Shown piece by piece: positions 61,947 through 64,000 of a stretch of 64,000 nt of DNA. A program made the translations under genes and the position numbers. The notes beneath the pieces were generated by a model. It was given only the letters and a program-made list of their open reading frames with translations, did not search any database and was not told the DNA's origin. The stretch comes from Mycobacterium sp. Marseille-P9652. Its GTDB lineage: Bacteria; Actinomycetota; Actinomycetes; Mycobacteriales; Mycobacteriaceae. The stretch is taken from NCBI RefSeq assembly GCF_902652685.1, contig NZ_CACRUY010000008.1, forward strand, positions 1 through 64,000, given 5' to 3'. Each line of letters begins with the position of its first letter. Position 1 is the first letter of the stretch.

Positions 61947-63211
61947 AATCGATCGACGAGCTGGCGGGCAACCTCGGCTTCACCACAGCCAAGACGGGGG
62001 AGCAGCGCTCGGTCACCTTCCTGCCCGATCCACCACGGGCGCGGCGGCTGTACACCGTGATCTCCGTCGACGATCACATCGTCGAGCCGCCGGACACCTT
62101 CAGCGGGCGCGTCCCGGCTAGATTCGCCGACCGCGCGCCCCGGGTCGTCGAGACCGAAACGGGCGGCCAGACATGGGTTTACGACGGTCAACGCCTGCCC
62201 AACGTCGGGTTCAACGCGGTGGTCGGGCGGCCGGTGGCGGAATACGGGTTCGAGCCGGTCCGCTTCGAAGAGATGCGCCGCGGCGCGTGGGACATCCATG
62301 CGCGCGTCGAGGACATGAATCTCAACGGGATCTACGCCTCGCTGAACTTTCCCTCCTTCCTGCCCGGCTTCGCGGGTCAGCGGCTGCAACAGGTCACCAC
62401 CGACCGCGACCTGGCATTGGCCTGCGTGCGCGCCTGGAACGACTGGCACCTCGAGGCCTGGGCGGGCCCGTACCCCGACCGGATCATCCCCTGCCAACTG
62501 CCCTGGCTGCTCGATCCCGAACTCGGCGCCGCGATGATCCGCGAGAACGCCGACCGCGGTTTCCGTGCCGTGACCTTCAGCGAGAATCCGGCCATGCTCG
62601 GGCTGCCCAGCATCCACTCGGGACACTGGGATCCCATCATGGCCGCCTGCGCGGAGACGGGCACAGTCGTCAACCTGCACATCGGCTCGTCGGGATCGTC
62701 GCCGTCCACCACCGACGACGCGCCACCGGACGTCCAGGGCGTCCTCTTCTTCGCCTACGCGATTTCGGCCGCGGTCGACTGGCTGTACTCCGGTCTGCCC
62801 TCCAGGTTTCCGGACCTCAAGATCTGCCTGTCGGAGGGCGGGATCGGCTGGGTGGCGGGGCTGCTCGATCGCCTCGACCACATGCTGAGCTATCACGCGA
62901 TGTACGGGACCTGGCAGTCCCTCGGCGAGACCCTCACTCCCGCAGAGGTTTTCGTTCGCAACTTCTGGTTCTGTGCCGTGGAGGACAAATCGTCGTTCGT
63001 GCAGCGGGACCGCATCGGTGTGGACAACATCATGCTCGAGGCCGACTACCCGCACTGCGACTCGACCTGGCCGCACACGCAGCAGACGATTCACGAGCAG
63101 ATCGGCGACCTGCCCGACGACGTCGTACGCAAGGTCACCTGGGAGAACGCGTCGCGGCTGTATCGCCACCCGGTGCCGGTCGAGGTCCAACGGGACCCGG
63201 ACGCGTTCTGA
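61943..63211 (+). CDS. amidohydrolase-2 family metal-dependent hydrolase
   Basis: A 422-aa TIM-barrel amidohydrolase. SVDDHIVEPPDTF (Asp/His N-terminal metal motif), TVVNLHIGSSGSS (metal His), KICLSEGGIGW and the C-terminal MLEADYPHCDSTWPHTQ carrying the metal Asp. Members of this group decarboxylate or hydrolyse ring substrates. Coupled to the aldolase (GTGA). With the ligase and aldolase it forms an operon for a compound not identified here. Confidence 0.85.
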   Translation: MKSIDELAGNLGFTTAKTGEQRSVTFLPDPPRARRLYTVISVDDHIVEPPDTFSGRVPARFADRAPRVVETETGGQTWVYDGQRLPNVGFNAVVGRPVAEYGFEPVRFEEMRRGAWDIHARVEDMNLNGIYASLNFPSFLPGFAGQRLQQVTTDRDLALACVRAWNDWHLEAWAGPYPDRIIPCQLPWLLDPELGAAMIRENADRGFRAVTFSENPAMLGLPSIHSGHWDPIMAACAETGTVVNLHIGSSGSSPSTTDDAPPDVQGVLFFAYAISAAVDWLYSGLPSRFPDLKICLSEGGIGWVAGLLDRLDHMLSYHAMYGTWQSLGETLTPAEVFVRNFWFCAVEDKSSFVQRDRIGVDNIMLEADYPHCDSTWPHTQQTIHEQIGDLPDDVVRKVTWENASRLYRHPVPVEVQRDPDAF

Positions 63212-63219
63212 GCTGCTGG

Positions 63220-63242
63220 CGCACGTCTTGCGCGTGCGTTTG
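63220..63242 (+). terminator. possible terminator hairpin after the amidohydrolase
   Basis: CGCACG (63220-63225) and CGTGCG (63233-63238) pair across a 7-nt loop and are followed by TTTG. Short stem; moderate to weak support. Only the 123-bp gap to the kinase remains and it holds nothing else. Confidence 0.3.
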
Positions 63243-63334
63243 ATAGGCCCCGGAACGTGGGTAGTCGCCTACGGGCGCTTGCCCGCCTCTGGGCGCACCG
63301 AACGCCACGGGTGGTTGAAGAATTGACAGAGCGA

Positions 63335-64000
63335 ATGAACACGACAGTGCTGCTGGGCGGCCGCTACGAGTTGCGCGGCAAGCTCGGCAGGGGCGGCATG
63401 GCCGAGGTGTTCGACGGCTGGGACACCCGCCTGGACCGTCCCGTCGCCATCAAGCTCCTGCACCCGGCCCTGAGCGGCGAGCCCGACGTCAGGAACCGTT
63501 TCGACGCCGAGGCGCGCGCCTGCGCGTCGCTGAACCACCCGAGCATCGTCGCGGTCTACGACAGCGGCGAGGACAACGGCACCCCGTTCATCGTGATGGA
63601 ACGGTTGCCGGGGGCCACGCTGGCCGACCAGATCGCCCGCGGTCCGCTGCCACAGGAGCGCGTTCACGCCATGCTCGACAGCGTCCTGGCCGCGCTCACC
63701 GCGGCCCACGGCGCCGCCATCCTGCATCGCGACATCAAACCGGGCAACATCCTGCTCGGCGCCGACGGCGAGTCCATGAAGGTCGCGGACTTCGGGATTG
63801 CGAAGACCGCCGGCGCCGCCCACACGCTCACCGGGCAGATCGTCGGCACGATCGCCTACCTGAGCCCGCAGCGGCTCGCCGGGGCGCCCGCGAGCGTCGC
63901 CGACGACCTCTACGCCGTCGGCGTCGTCGGGTATGAGGCCCTGGCCGGGCACCGCCCGTTCCCGCAGGACAACATGGCCGCCCTCGCCAGCGCGATCTTC
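63335..64000 (+). CDS. Ser/Thr protein kinase, N-terminal part (cut by window end)
   Basis: The frame is open from ATG 63335 to the last base (222 codons). Gly-rich loop GRGGMAEV, Lys in AIKLL, HRDIKPGNILL and DFG are present. The usual APE motif is read as YLSPQRLAG, with Gln at the Glu position. Bacterial PknB-like kinase; whether a membrane helix and sensor follow lies outside the window. TTG 63323 is a possible alternative start. Confidence 0.85.
   Translation, partial: MNTTVLLGGRYELRGKLGRGGMAEVFDGWDTRLDRPVAIKLLHPALSGEPDVRNRFDAEARACASLNHPSIVAVYDSGEDNGTPFIVMERLPGATLADQIARGPLPQERVHAMLDSVLAALTAAHGAAILHRDIKPGNILLGADGESMKVADFGIAKTAGAAHTLTGQIVGTIAYLSPQRLAGAPASVADDLYAVGVVGYEALAGHRPFPQDNMAALASAIF

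Noticed and set aside
1-64000. mobile elements, tRNA, rRNA or prophage genes
   Set aside because: No transposase, integrase, phage or RNA-gene signature was recognised on either strand by reading; a dedicated tRNA/IS search was not possible.

Overview
The window is high-GC actinobacterial DNA. Its gene content points to a mycobacterium, probably a slow-growing, environmental or M. avium-complex-like species (inference; no marker gene fixes the species). Mycobacterial hallmarks are a two-FHA ABC exporter like Rv1747, a DesA3-type desaturase with its flavin reductase (Rv3229c/Rv3230c-like), a wax ester synthase/DGAT, KshA/KstD/HsaA/HsaC/HsaD-like steroid enzymes, several lip/fadE/fadD paralogues and TANNNT -10 boxes placed 5-8 nt before start codons. 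No rRNA, tRNA, CRISPR, transposase or phage gene was seen, and no gene-free stretch exceeds 300 bp.

Layout. 1-8.9 kb: the 3' end of a multicopper oxidase, two tandem receptor-type Ser/Thr kinases, small membrane proteins, a pyridine nucleotide oxidoreductase, a hydrolase, and a PadR regulator. 9.6-31.6 kb: a dense catabolic island with KstD-like and KshA-like steroid ring enzymes, an operon with a two-subunit acyl-CoA dehydrogenase pair, SDR, esterase and NTF2-like proteins, two Baeyer-Villiger monooxygenases with SDRs, an IclR regulator with an AT-rich palindromic operator, a second KstD-like gene broken by an in-frame TAA, and HsaC-, HsaA- and HsaD-like proteins. 31.7-46.4 kb: a cupin, WS/DGAT, a transglutaminase-like protein, CsbD, a PPOX protein, a large molybdopterin oxidoreductase, TetR, SDR and esterases, the FHA-ABC exporter and a TPR protein. 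46.5-55.5 kb: a tight nine-gene operon (fadE-fadE-hydratase halves-thiolase-like-DUF35-esterase-BVMO-fadD) that resembles the cholesterol side-chain (igr) operon of M. tuberculosis. 55.5-64 kb: a DMT-type transporter, the reductase/desaturase pair, a small exported protein, a ligase with a damaged C-terminus, a class II aldolase-like protein, an amidohydrolase and the start of another Ser/Thr kinase.

Working together (inference): the 9.6-31.6 kb island encodes the order of reactions used to open steroid rings A/B: delta-1 dehydrogenation (KstD), 9-alpha hydroxylation (KshA), 4-hydroxylation of the phenolic secosteroid (HsaA), meta-cleavage (HsaC) and C-C hydrolysis (HsaD). The acyl-CoA dehydrogenase pairs, BVMOs, esterases and the aldolase-like thiolase/DUF35 pair could process side chains or rings C/D, or a related terpenoid. 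KshB and HsaB reductases are not in the window. The genes look like a second, paralogous steroid/terpenoid catabolic locus rather than the canonical one, with one KstD copy already decaying.
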